The notes beneath the pieces were generated by a model that saw only the letters and a program-made list of their open reading frames with translations, was not told where the DNA came from and searched no databases. Source: Echinometra lucunter (taxonomy: Eukaryota; Echinodermata; Echinoidea; Camarodonta; Echinometridae). Taken from it: a stretch of 64,000 bases of DNA. Positions within the stretch are counted from its first letter, which is position 1, and the number at the start of each line of letters is the position of its first letter. The DNA lies in contig CM057151.1 of the NCBI GenBank assembly GCA_029962745.1, positions 1,925,298 through 1,989,297 of the forward strand, given 5' to 3'. Made by a program: the position numbers and the translations under genes. Shown in pieces: positions 47,291 through 58,800 of this stretch.

Positions 47291-48748
47291 ATTAGGAGCT
47301 TGGCCATTCAGTATAACTCAAAATGATTTGTGGACTGTTTGCTCACTTTTTCCTTGTATATGAATGTGTTATGATATATTACAATGATAGTTCAGTCTTT
47401 CATTATGTGCAAAAACAAGCCAATAGATGACAGTCATATTTGTTCTACTTTCTGGGATTATAATTGTAGTGAGCCTTTATTTGTCCTTAAAAGCGTACAT
47501 TCTTAGTATATTGTCACATTATTGTGATTTGGAAGGTATATAAAGTGAATTGAAATTGAATGGTAGGAATACTACATCCCCATATATCAAATTACTCTAG
47601 AAGAGCAGATGGAATCTGTTTTCCCCATAATATTCTACAGCACTATTTACATTATTTGGAATTTGATTGATACATGAAAAAATGATAATATATTTACTTT
47701 ACAGTGACAAATTTAAAACAGATTACACCCGTATTAGTGATTTTATTTTTTCAAATATAGTGGTCCATCCATCCAATTCTTTTTTCATTTAAGTCTATAG
47801 ATTATTAGTTGTGGAGCAATGATCGTTAATACGAACATTAGTCTCTTATCATAAACTCCTCTTATAAGGTTTTTTTGTGTAGAGTATACTTTGTGAAATG
47901 ATGAGGTGAACATTAAGAAGTTAACATTCTTTTCTCCTTGGTTAGATTCCAGGCATCCAGTCGAACCATTCTATAGTATAGAATGGTATAGAATCTATAC
48001 CATTATGAGGTATAGTAAGTATTTGTCAGGTCAGTATTATAGAGCATTTCAGATGCTAGATGACTATGGTGAAGATAGTGATGACTTCATTCTGTAAGTT
48101 GTGACTCCTCTCTTTATATATACCAAGACATGTGACCACAATGATATTGTATATTCCCCATTGTTTTTATATTGGACTGGTGTACTGTACACTTCTATAC
48201 AGAGAGATTAACTGACATCCATTACCAAATCGCCTTTCTGAAATGTATCTATATATGTCTATATGCATAGATGAAGTCTATATTATGTGTATGATAAACT
48301 ATTTAATGATTGTGATCAAGGTCCTTGCTAACCGGGGACATGTATGCATTGAACAGGATGATTTTGTTCTTACTTGTGCAAATCAAAGTTTGACATTGTT
48401 TGGCTGTCATCATCTGTGTACTCTCTATGCTCATACTGTGGACATCGATGGCTGTTGTAAGACAAATGAACAGATAATTCATAGACGACTATTATATGTT
48501 TATGTATATTACTGACACAACTATTGGAGTATTGTGTAAAAGAATGGTATTAAATGTTCCGATAGCTGTCTAATAGAACTCTTTTCTGTGTTATCATGTG
48601 TATTCCACAGATAAGATTTGGACCCATTCAGTACAAAGATATTAAAAAGAACATTATCTTAAAAGAAAGAAGGAACAAGAATTTGTGTTTCTTAGTTTTC
48701 ATGCATCCTAAATTTCAACTGAATAATATGTAGATTGATGAGGATGGA
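47291..48748. other. Intergenic, nothing recognised
   Basis: AT-rich with GTATAGAATGGTATAGAATC-type short repeats near 47975. No supported gene. Confidence 0.55.
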
Positions 48749-48749
48749 A

Positions 48750-48797
<48 letters not shown>

Positions 48798-49190
48798 GAT
48801 AACAGTAGTGCTGGTGGTTGTGATAATGATGGTAATAATGATGGTGATGATGTTCATGATAATGGTGATGATGGTGATGATGTTCATGATAATGGTGGTG
48901 ATGATGGTGATGATGTCGGTGATGGTGATGATGATGCCAATGATGGTGAGGATGATGGTGATAAGGACAATGGTGATGATGGTGATGATGTTGGTGATGT
49001 TCATGATGATAGTGACGATGGTGATGATGGTGATGATGTCGGTGATGGAGATGATGACGATGCTGATGATGGTGAGGATGATGAAGATAACAGTAGTGCT
49101 GGTGGTTGTGATGATGGTAATAATGATGGTGATGATGATTATGATAGTGATATTGATGAGGATAAGGATGATGGATAAAGGTGACAGTGA
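48749..49190 (+). repeat. GAT-rich minisatellite
   Basis: Pure (GAT)n at 48749-48795, then degenerate GATGGTGATGAT units with higher-order copies (GATAACAGTAGTGCTGGTGG at about 48799 and 49085). It has a long Asp/Gly-rich open frame, but composition explains it. A related GAT-rich stretch is at 49391-49510. Confidence 0.9.
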
Positions 49191-49510
49191 GAAAGATGAA
49201 GATGATACACCTGTTTAAAAAAAAAAAGTTCCATTCTACAGTACACCATGGTAATTTGAACAAAGCGGCCTTCCATCAAATTTGTTCAAATTACATGCAG
49301 TTTGTACCACGGGTCCCATGGTACTTTTTACAAGGGTAATGATGAAAGTAATCATGGAGAGGATAATAAGGTTGAAGATCATGTTGATATGGATGATGAT
49401 AATAAGCAGTAGGAGTTGGATGATGATAATGACGATGGTGACGAGGATGAACGTGATGATGATGATAATGATGGTGATACCGATGATGTTGATTTTGATC
49501 ATGACGATGT

Positions 49511-50192
49511 CATCAAGCCTAATTTGATTATGATGATAAAAGGGGATGGAACATATAGACTAATACATCACTCTTTTGAGGTGGACTTCGTTTGCACTAT
49601 GAATAAAGAAATGAAAAAAATGGAGACAACAGGAAAGTGTAGCTTCTTCAGCTTTAATACTGTTCTTCAAGTCCTGCAGTACGTTACCCAGTATACCGTA
49701 ACGTACATGCATGGTAACATCCATGTATGAGGAACACAAGTTTTACCAACTTCAACTTGTAAATCTACACCGCACCTACCCAGTACTTACAAGTGCAGCA
49801 TTCAACTAACCGAATAGAAGTAACAAGGATAACATTTTCCAAATTCACCTTACTTATTTCGTATGACTAGCAAACAGTAACCGTCATTTTAGCATAGTTA
49901 TACATACTATTATGTTATTAAAGAAATATAAAATTGATAGCAATTTTGTTCTTTTCTTTGTACCTTAGTCGGAACAGTGAACATGAAAAATACTGTATAG
50001 TACAGTAGCTCGCTATGTGAGAGGTATATTCACCCTCAATTGAAAATGATTGCACAAAATCACTGAATTACCGGCAGTTTTCATTCAGTTTGTCTTACAT
50101 GAATCTCAGTGGTCTCTCATAACTCGAACCTGTTGCTATTTTGGTAATAGCTTGTAGATAGGTAGCGGACGTAGTACATATTACAGCGAGAA
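49511..50192. other. Intergenic, nothing recognised
   Basis: No coding or repeat structure beyond short inverted words (GTACGTTACC / GTAACGTAC near 49680). Confidence 0.5.
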
Positions 50193-50290
50193 GATGATGA
50201 AGAAGGAGAAGGAGAAGAAGAAGAAGAAGAAGAAGAAGAAGAAGAAGAAGAAGAAGAAAGAAGAAGAAGAAGAAGAAGAAGAAGAAGCAC

Positions 50291-50324
<34 letters not shown>

Positions 50325-50353
50325 AGAAGAAGAAGAACAAGAAGAAGAAGAAC

Positions 50354-50402
<49 letters not shown>

Positions 50403-50470
50403 AGAAGAAAGAAGAAGAAGAAGAAGAAGAAGAAGAAGCAGAAGAAGAAAGAAGAAACTAGAAGAAAAAA
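50193..50470 (+). repeat. GAA trinucleotide tract
   Basis: About 280 bases of AAG/GAA with few interruptions in intergenic DNA. Long purine tracts of this kind can form triplex DNA. Glu-rich and Phe-rich frames here are not genes. Confidence 0.95.
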
Positions 50471-51175
50471 AGAAGAATTGGAGGAAGAATTGTACATAAT
50501 CAAAATCCAGTTTTGGATTCACGGTTTGATCTAAATCATTCTCCTAAATGTACAGTATGGTTTAGAACCTACACAAAAATGTCTTGTTGGCTCTGTCGAG
50601 GTTTGATTAAATAGAACCATGAAAAGAATTACGAAATGGAGAAACCAATGTCTTCCATCCACATGTGAAATCAGAGAATGAATCGAAATTAAAACATGAT
50701 CTTGACAACTGAAAAATAATACTGAAAATATTGCAATTGTAAAAATACAGCCATTTGGTAGTTCCTTAAGAAGAAAGGTTAGTACTTAACACTTATATGC
50801 TTAGGCTACAATATCATTGCTCCCAGGTTATTTCCCTCTGCCATGTCTATATGGAACAATTCCTAACTTTAACCCTATAGCCCCAACACCATACCAAACC
50901 CATGCACAAACCTAATTAACCTTAAACCACGAAACATATTAACTTATATCTCCGATCGAAAAAAAAAAGGTTTCGGTATAGCAATTTCGATTGACCCTTT
51001 ACATGCCGTCCACGAATGACAAAAGCTATCTGAAAGAGGAAACAGTACGGTTTGCAATGATATTTAAAAAAGAAAAAAGGGGCGGTTGTGACAAAATCAT
51101 CTACTAAACAATCTTTGACATTTTCAGTATATCTAATTATTCAGTCAATACTGTTATAATGCCAACATGGCTGAC

Positions 51176-51415
51176 CTAAAACCCTTTAAATTCTGACCTT
51201 TTTTCAATAGTCTCGTCGTAAGTTTGACATTCCAAAATTTTTTTCAAGAGCGGGGCATTCGATTTCATAAAACTATCAAAATCGACAGACTCGTTATCCA
51301 TTTGTTTTGTATTTTCTACGTCGTAAGCTGAATAGTCGACCTGGAAATACTCGAACATCGCTCCAAGATCTTCCGCCCGGGGTGAGTCGAGCTTCTTGAA
51401 TTCATCGGCGGTCAT
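51176..51415 (-). CDS. NMRAL1: NmrA-like exon 5 with stop
   Basis: Acceptor ttttatccag, stop TAG. Encodes MTADEFKKLDSPRAEDLGAM, then FEYFQVDYSAYDVENTKQMD, ending EKRSEFKGF. The tail is longer than in human NMRAL1 and little conserved. Confidence 0.9.
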   Translation of the reverse strand: MTADEFKKLDSPRAEDLGAMFEYFQVDYSAYDVENTKQMDNESVDFDSFMKSNAPLLKKILECQTYDETIEKRSEFKGF

Positions 51416-51783
51416 CTGGATAAAATAACGCACAAGAACATGAAGAAGAGGGGCAAAAAGGATTAATGAGATAAATGGATGATCATAATTCTAACGTTCC
51501 AATTTAATTCAAATACATATGGATACTGTCAAGGAAATTGCGTTATTTCACAAGTCAAATGCTAAGAAAATATTTCATGAATATAAAAACCCATATTAAT
51601 TCATATTAAGTGCTATATCAATGTATTATTATTGTTCTAATTGTTTTTCAGGATAAGCCAATACCATCCACAGACAATAATGGAAAGCATAACTTTCCCG
51701 TCACTAGCCAGACTGATGAATGCATCTTCACCTTCTTGCGCTTATATAGAAACATTCATATTAAGCGCTATATAAATGTATTA

Positions 51784-51855
<72 letters not shown>

Positions 51856-51890
51856 TATTATTATTATTGTTGTTGTTGTTGTTGTTGTCG

Positions 51891-51927
<37 letters not shown>

Positions 51928-52781
51928 TAATCTCATCAAATTTTAATGATATGGTCGAAGCAGAAACATGAGTAGCTGAATATATTAGATAACTCGTACA
52001 GAAAGCTAGGTGTGATTTGTCCACAGCGCGTCACGTGATATTGATTGCGATGATCCAAATCGTTATATAATCACGGCCGGTCATTTTCGACAGTTATATC
52101 GATCGGAATCTAAACCCTACTGTAGTTTGATTAAGGCTATCTAATATAACAGATATTGACTGGAAGGGGTATAAGATACATATAAGATACATGCATACCC
52201 TCGTGATCATATTTTCCCTCAGCGCTGCGCGCTTCGGGGAAAATATAACCCCTCGGGAAAATAAACCTCCCTTCGCCGGTCCAAAGAATATTGTATTACA
52301 CACCCTACCAGTCAATATCTGCATAACATGCCCTTTTCTCCTGATGAGCTTTAACCCATTTCACGACCTTAAAATAACGATTTCTCACGCTCCTTTATTA
52401 TTAAGCATAATGAGCTTGGTACCTTCTTCAAGTCTAGAGGTCTAGCCGACTTTCATTATCTCAACGTCAATATCTGAACAATTGGTATTAGCACCTAAAT
52501 TAGAATTGTAACACGTATCGTGATGAGCTCAGTGCTCACCGTATACCCATCCTAATCAGAGGACTTGTTATCCATGATTACATCATTGGGGATCGACGAA
52601 AACCTCAGGCAGTTTATTATCAAAAGTATGTTCAAAATTCTCGACGTGCACTCGGTGGGATAAGATTTTAGTTGAAAACCAAACTGAATAAGACTCGTCA
52701 AGCCACTTTCCTGTATTGATTAAACAGGGATTTTCATTTTGGTTAAATCTGTTTGAGATGTAACTTCAGGTGATACAACGC

Positions 52782-52812
<31 letters not shown>

Positions 52813-55800
52813 AGGGGAAGAGACCGATAAGATGAAAAGCAAGGAAGACAGCCTGACCACTTCCTTCACTCTCCCTTCATGTGATGGTAATTTTATGTTG
52901 TTGTTGTTGGTTGTTTTTTTTTAAAGAAACACACATGCACGCGTTGGTATCAATATGCCTACAGCACGTTAATTTATTTTGATGTATACGATAAATGAGC
53001 AATGTAGATAAAATGCCTTGCTCAACATGCTCAAGGGCATAAGTGCCGTGTCGGGGATCGAACCCCCGATTCTCGCGTCTCCAGTCAAGCGCCTTAAACC
53101 ACTCGACTACGGCACCTCTAGTACGGTAGATGGCAGTCTTTTACCACCTTTTATTTTCCTTTCCCTGATGGCACAGTGCCCCTATTGCCAGGACCTAAGC
53201 TCAATAGCCTTCAAGCTTAACCTCTATAGAATTTGACGCATTTCATGACAGTGATACGCCTTACCTTGCTTGCTTTGATGACGTATGGAGCAACATGTCT
53301 GGATGCTATAGCAGCGTATTCGTCGATAGTTTTACAGTCTCCAGCAATGGTGATCGTCCGACCAATGTATTCCTCGGGATTCTTGAAGATTGTTAGAAGG
53401 GCTTTGCCATCACTAGGTGGGTATATCATAGGCAATGGCTTCCCTTCCATCGGCAGGTCTGATGATATAGGAAATGTGAAGAGGCAGTGAGTCGTCTCGT
53501 TGTATACCGTAAAGTAGACAGAAAAATCCGATTGCTATGAGTTTTATAACATTTTCTGACTTTCGAGGCTCTCCTCCTAGAAAGAGAGATTCCGAGAAGC
53601 CAGACGCAGTCTCAGCGGAACATAATTAAAGGACAATGAAACCCAGGCATCAGTGTGCTTTTAGTGAATGGAGATGACCAAGAAGAGTAAACAGTGAAAG
53701 TTTGACCAAAATTGGACAATCTGTTCAAGAGGTATGAAGTTTGAAAGTTTCAGTAAGTCCCTATTATGGGATCCTTGAGTTGGTAACTTTGCCAGCATCT
53801 GTGATGTCATCATGGACAACACTCTCCATTCATTTTGTGCAAAAAATGTTCAAAAAAATTGATTTATATAAAATTTCAAGTTAGGAATGAACATAGTTCT
53901 TCCCAAAATGTTTGCAGAATTGATGTAGCCATGTCATACTCAAACGATAAATCAAACAAATTTCTATTTTTCTTGAAAATTAAGAAAATGTGAAATTCTG
54001 TGTACAAAATGAATGGAGAGTTGTCCACAATGACATCACAGATGCTGGCAAAATTGCCAACTCGAGGATCCCCATAATAGGGATTTACTGAAACTTTCAA
54101 AATTCATAACTCTTGAACAGATTGTCCGATTTTGCTCAAACTTTCACTGTTTACTCTTCTTGTTCTTCTACATTCACTGGAAGCACACTTATGTCTGGGT
54201 TGCATTCTCCTTTAATCCGGCCTTTAATTAATAGACTGATTTTTCGGTCTAACAGTTGAGATCAGTTTATCGTACCTATGGGTCATACGACACAAAAAAA
54301 AAAGTTAACTGTTCCGCGTTAATTTCGTACACTAGCCGAATTCTAAATTGCAACTGTGATAAAAGGACATATAGGCCTACGTACCCCTAACCCTATAAAC
54401 CTATAACCTAAAACCCAAGTGCAACCCTGTTTATGAGGTGCAAGGATCACCTCATCGATGGATTCAAGGGCGATATAACGACAGTATTACTCGAGGCTTT
54501 ATTTCGTCGATCAAGAGCACGGTGCGTATAGGGTTAAAGGGTATGAACTGGGTTTGGAGTAAGGTTTAGTGTAAAGTTTATAGGCAAGGTGTTTGTTCAA
54601 GGCTTATAATTAAGGCTGGCTGTTAGTATAAGAGGTTAAAGCATAGCAATATTGTTTAGAGCACATTGTGTTGTATGCTACCATTCCAGGATGATGAGGA
54701 GGATCGTGCATGCTGCACAGCAGATCTTTAGTCCTTAAAAAAACAAAAAAACAAAAAACCCACTCACAGACTATATGAAAGGGGTCTGTAATCATCTAAG
54801 TAGTAGGTGAGCTGCACGCCTTTGCTCTTTTCTACCCTACCCCCCCCCCCCACGGAATCCCAGGGTCTATGCGAAATCAGTTTTATTTGATGATAGATAT
54901 GTAGAAATCAGATGTATAATATGCGTTAAAATGGAGATTGAGAAGTGGGGAAGAAGGGAAAAGCAGGTGGTAAAATCTACATGAAGTTCTTAAATCTCGA
55001 ATGGGTTTAAATTCATTAGTTGCAAACGTAGAATGAAATGGAAATAGTTGAGACTAATACGTTTTGAATAATTTCTATTTTAAAATAAAATCCCTGACTT
55101 ACTCCACACATAGTACCCATCATCATGTAGCAGAGGGATGAAATCAAGTAGAATATTCTCCATGGCAACGGGTTGTCTGACGCTAGTGGATGGTAATCCC
55201 GATTCAAACATGAATTTCTCTACCTTCGACTTGCCCTCAAACTCCGAATATGCATGGCCAGTGACTTCCTTACAAGACGGTTGACCACTGTACACAAAGT
55301 GCTTGACACCTGCACGAATGGCGGCTTGAACTAATGAAATCCCCTGGGTAAATGAACATGAAAGTATACAAATGGTCATTCTTCCATATTCCTGTGATCA
55401 GATGGATGTATGGCATAAAAGTTTATTAGTTAAATTCTTACCACATGAAATAGTGCATAATACAGTTTCGATTAATGGTTGGGGAGAACGAATCGATCTA
55501 GTTGATGGAAACAAAGTATTTTCATGCAGCTCTGCAATTTGTTCTCACAGATATACAGACGATCGGAAAGGTATTTTATAATCGTCCTCGATTTTCTCCC
55601 AGAGCAAGAGGTAATCAAGCACACAGTTCTCATAACTTGTAGACTTCTATCTTTAATAATGATCTTTTGTATGTTTATTATGTTTATGTGTATGTGTTGT
55701 TATGTTCATGTGTTGTTATTTTGTATGTTTATTTCATATATAGATACTGCAAGCAAACGAGAAATTATGGAGGTAACGTACACCAGTAAAGTAATAAGAA

Positions 55801-58800
55801 AGAACGGCAAGAAGGTCTGGTGACAGAAAGACAAAGAGGAAAAATGAAGAAGAGAAAGAATAGAATAGAAACAAGAAACATATTTCCACGTTTTGTGCAT
55901 TTTTTCACTATAGAAATGCTTGTGTCAGTTTATAAAATTGTTTAAAAGGTGAAGAATTATGTAAAGATATTTTCTTAGTCTGTCTATAAATTGCTTTTCC
56001 AATAAAAGTTGGTAAATTTCAATTTGAGGCATCGATAAGTCTATTGCAATGCCTTTAATTCCTGAGTTTTAGACGTGGAACGAAAATTTTACGGTTTTTT
56101 TTCTTTCCTTCACCCTTTATTAAGATAGAGGAAAGCCTTTCTTAGCGTAAGCAATGTGTCCATTGAAGACTGCCAGAAGAAAATTGTAATATCACAGATA
56201 GAAAAGATGTAATGAAACTTAAGACGTTTTGACTTAGAGGGAAAAGGTAAAAGAGAAAAAAAAAAACATAGAAACAAGAGACATATACACTATAAACGTT
56301 TTGAGCATATTTTATACTATAGAAATGCTCGTGTTTTTAGTGCATAATTTGGGTAAAGGTGACAATTATGTGAAGATATTTCTTAGTCTGTCTAAAAAAC
56401 AAATTGTTCCAATTTGCCCATCTCAATTTGAGGCATAGATAAAAACTACTGCAATGCCTTTAATTCCTGAGTTTAACATGTTTACGACGAGGAAGGATTT
56501 TCTCTCCCTCTCTTTCTTTCCTTCACTTTTTGATAAAATAGATGTGTCCATTGAATGCTGTATCAAGAAAATTGTAATATCACCGATAAACAAGAAATGA
56601 TGAAACCTATGACGTTCTGACTAAGATATTTCAGAGTTGGAAAGCATATCAGATTACATGAAAGAGTTACGACGAACACCTTTATTCATGTATAAAGCCT
56701 TAGACAAGATTATTAGCTTTGTGGCAACGACTGTGGTAAACCAACTTGAGTGAAAAACTGTTATAATACAATGCCTTCAGGGCAAAAATCATCAATGCGT
56801 AGATGGGATCTCATTGAGCATTATAATATAAAAGTTACTCAAATAAAGAACAAATACAAGCATATAATAGGGAGCAGTGGCGTAATGAGCCAAAATATAT
56901 ATATTTTTTTTTTTTTTTGGGGGGGGGGGGGGCTCAATCTTTGCGAGGAGCGAAGCGACCAATCCTGAGGGAGTGTAGCGACCGAGCCGGGGTACCCCCC
57001 CCCCCCCCCTCACGATAAGGAGCTTTTTCATTTTTTTCGACTTAGAAATGTGCAATCTGCAAAACCTGAAAAGGAAACTCCGTCTTCAGTTCAGTTCAAT
57101 TTTTATTTTTTTCTCATTTCCAACAAAAGAAGTAAATATCATGAAAAATAAGCATTTGAAGTAGAATACATGCAGTATGAAACATCAAATTTGATGAGAT
57201 ATACTATTATGGATAAGCGTGTCACGAATCTACCGACGGGAAAAGGATTTTTTTTCATGAACTTGGAAACATGATTATGAAAACATGCAGCCCAAATAAC
57301 CTTCCCAAGTTTCAAACAAATGCCTGCGTTACACAAAATACTTTATTACTTATGATAATAATACAGACCAGGACTCTGTGAAATAAGAGGGACGAGCATG
57401 GAGAGGGTGTGATGCGGTGGGGTACCAGGGTTTCACTTCCACAGTGGCGTAGCAGGGATTTAATTTTAGGGGGCGGTCGCGAGCACGCGAAGTGTGTGAA
57501 TCACTTACTGAGCGCGCAAAGCGCGCTCCCTAGGGGGGAGGGTCCAGGGAGGGGGGAGTTTCCCCCCCCCCCCTCCCGCGAGAAGCGCGGAAGCTCCGAC
57601 GTTTCTTTGAATTTTTCCTTGTCTGCTCCCGCTCTTCTTACGTTCTCTTACCTTTTTCTTTTCTCGCTCCCGCTTTTTTCCTTCTATTTTTTCTTTCTTT
57701 CTTTTTTGTTGGCGTTTTGGAGGAGGCGACCGCCCCCATCGCCCCCCTGGCTACGCGGGTGCACTCCCATGGCAAAGGAGCTTTTTTGCATTATTGATGG
57801 TATGCAACTCTGTAAAAGAACACTATTTGGGACTACAAACTTAAAGCTCGTGTCTAGTTTTGGTAAATCTAAGAATATTCACTATCAAAGTTTGAATCCA
57901 TTGTCAGATAAACAGATAAAACCAAGTGTTATATCATAAAACACATTAGTATTGATATTATGCGTGTTTTCTGCCTTGCTTTTCATGCTATTTGGGAAAT
58001 TGTGAATGCGTTACTTAATTTCAGTAGGAAGTGAGTCTAGGGAGAAATAATGAAATTCGCGTGATATCACTAATATAAAATTGAAAAAAAAAAAACCATA
58101 GTTGATATTTATTTGGGGGGGGGCGGGCGCCCCCAACCCCCCCCCCCCCCCCTCCAGTACGCCAGTGATAGGGAGATGAAGAGACTCCTGTAATCAAGCT
58201 AGGTCAACCCTACAGAGAGTGTTCCGGTGATAATTGCCAGTGATTGAGGACAACCCTACAGAGAGTGTTCCTAATGTCAGTGATGAGGAGGTCACTTACC
58301 CTGGATACCTCTTTGTTCTCGTAGAACTTTTCATCATATGCTCCGGTTACTACGTACACCCCATAGCTATTAGCCATGACACAGTCCAACGTCGACGGGT
58401 CATCATAGTCACCATACACAACGTCTACACCTGGACAATAATAAAATCCCATCAAAAGTTGCAGTAGACATGCACTGATTTTAAAAACTGACTTAATTTT
58501 TATTAATGCGTAGGTGAAGCTTAGATTAGACAAGTTTGTCAAAATTCAACGCTTGGAAACATTCGAAGTAATAATTATCGATTAGAAAGCACTAAAATAC
58601 AGCCCCGACATAGCACCTGAACAGCTCTCCGAACGCCACTGTGATGTGTGACGTCACAGGGTCATTAATAATATTGCACAAGCAGACGATGTCCCATAAC
58701 ATGTCACACATTTTCAGTGCCTGTTTTGTCGTCTTCTCTTCAGTTTTTTTTTCCTCTCATGTCACTACCTTTAATCTATTGCTTCACTCTAAACCATGTG

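Noticed and set aside
47906..48097. Possible exon ending DDYGEDSDDFIL before a gtaag donor
   Set aside because: An acidic frame ending at a donor-like site, but there is no family match, partner exon or phase support, and it is rich in short TATAGAATGG repeats.
48735..49218. Long Asp-rich and Met-rich open frames
   Set aside because: They are translations of a GAT minisatellite, open in several frames on both strands, with no splice or start context.
50117..50522. Glu-rich, Ser-rich and Leu/Phe-rich open frames on both strands
   Set aside because: Explained by the GAA tract; every frame is open for compositional reasons.
53040..53113. Functional tRNA gene
   Set aside because: Acceptor and T arms are good, but the anticodon arm does not pair and the sequence continues into a body and tail shared with another copy at 62346, so it is a SINE head.
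57409..57939. 176-residue open frame
   Set aside because: It crosses a hAT-like element and CpG-rich tracts; the length is due to GC-rich ends and a T/C-rich middle.
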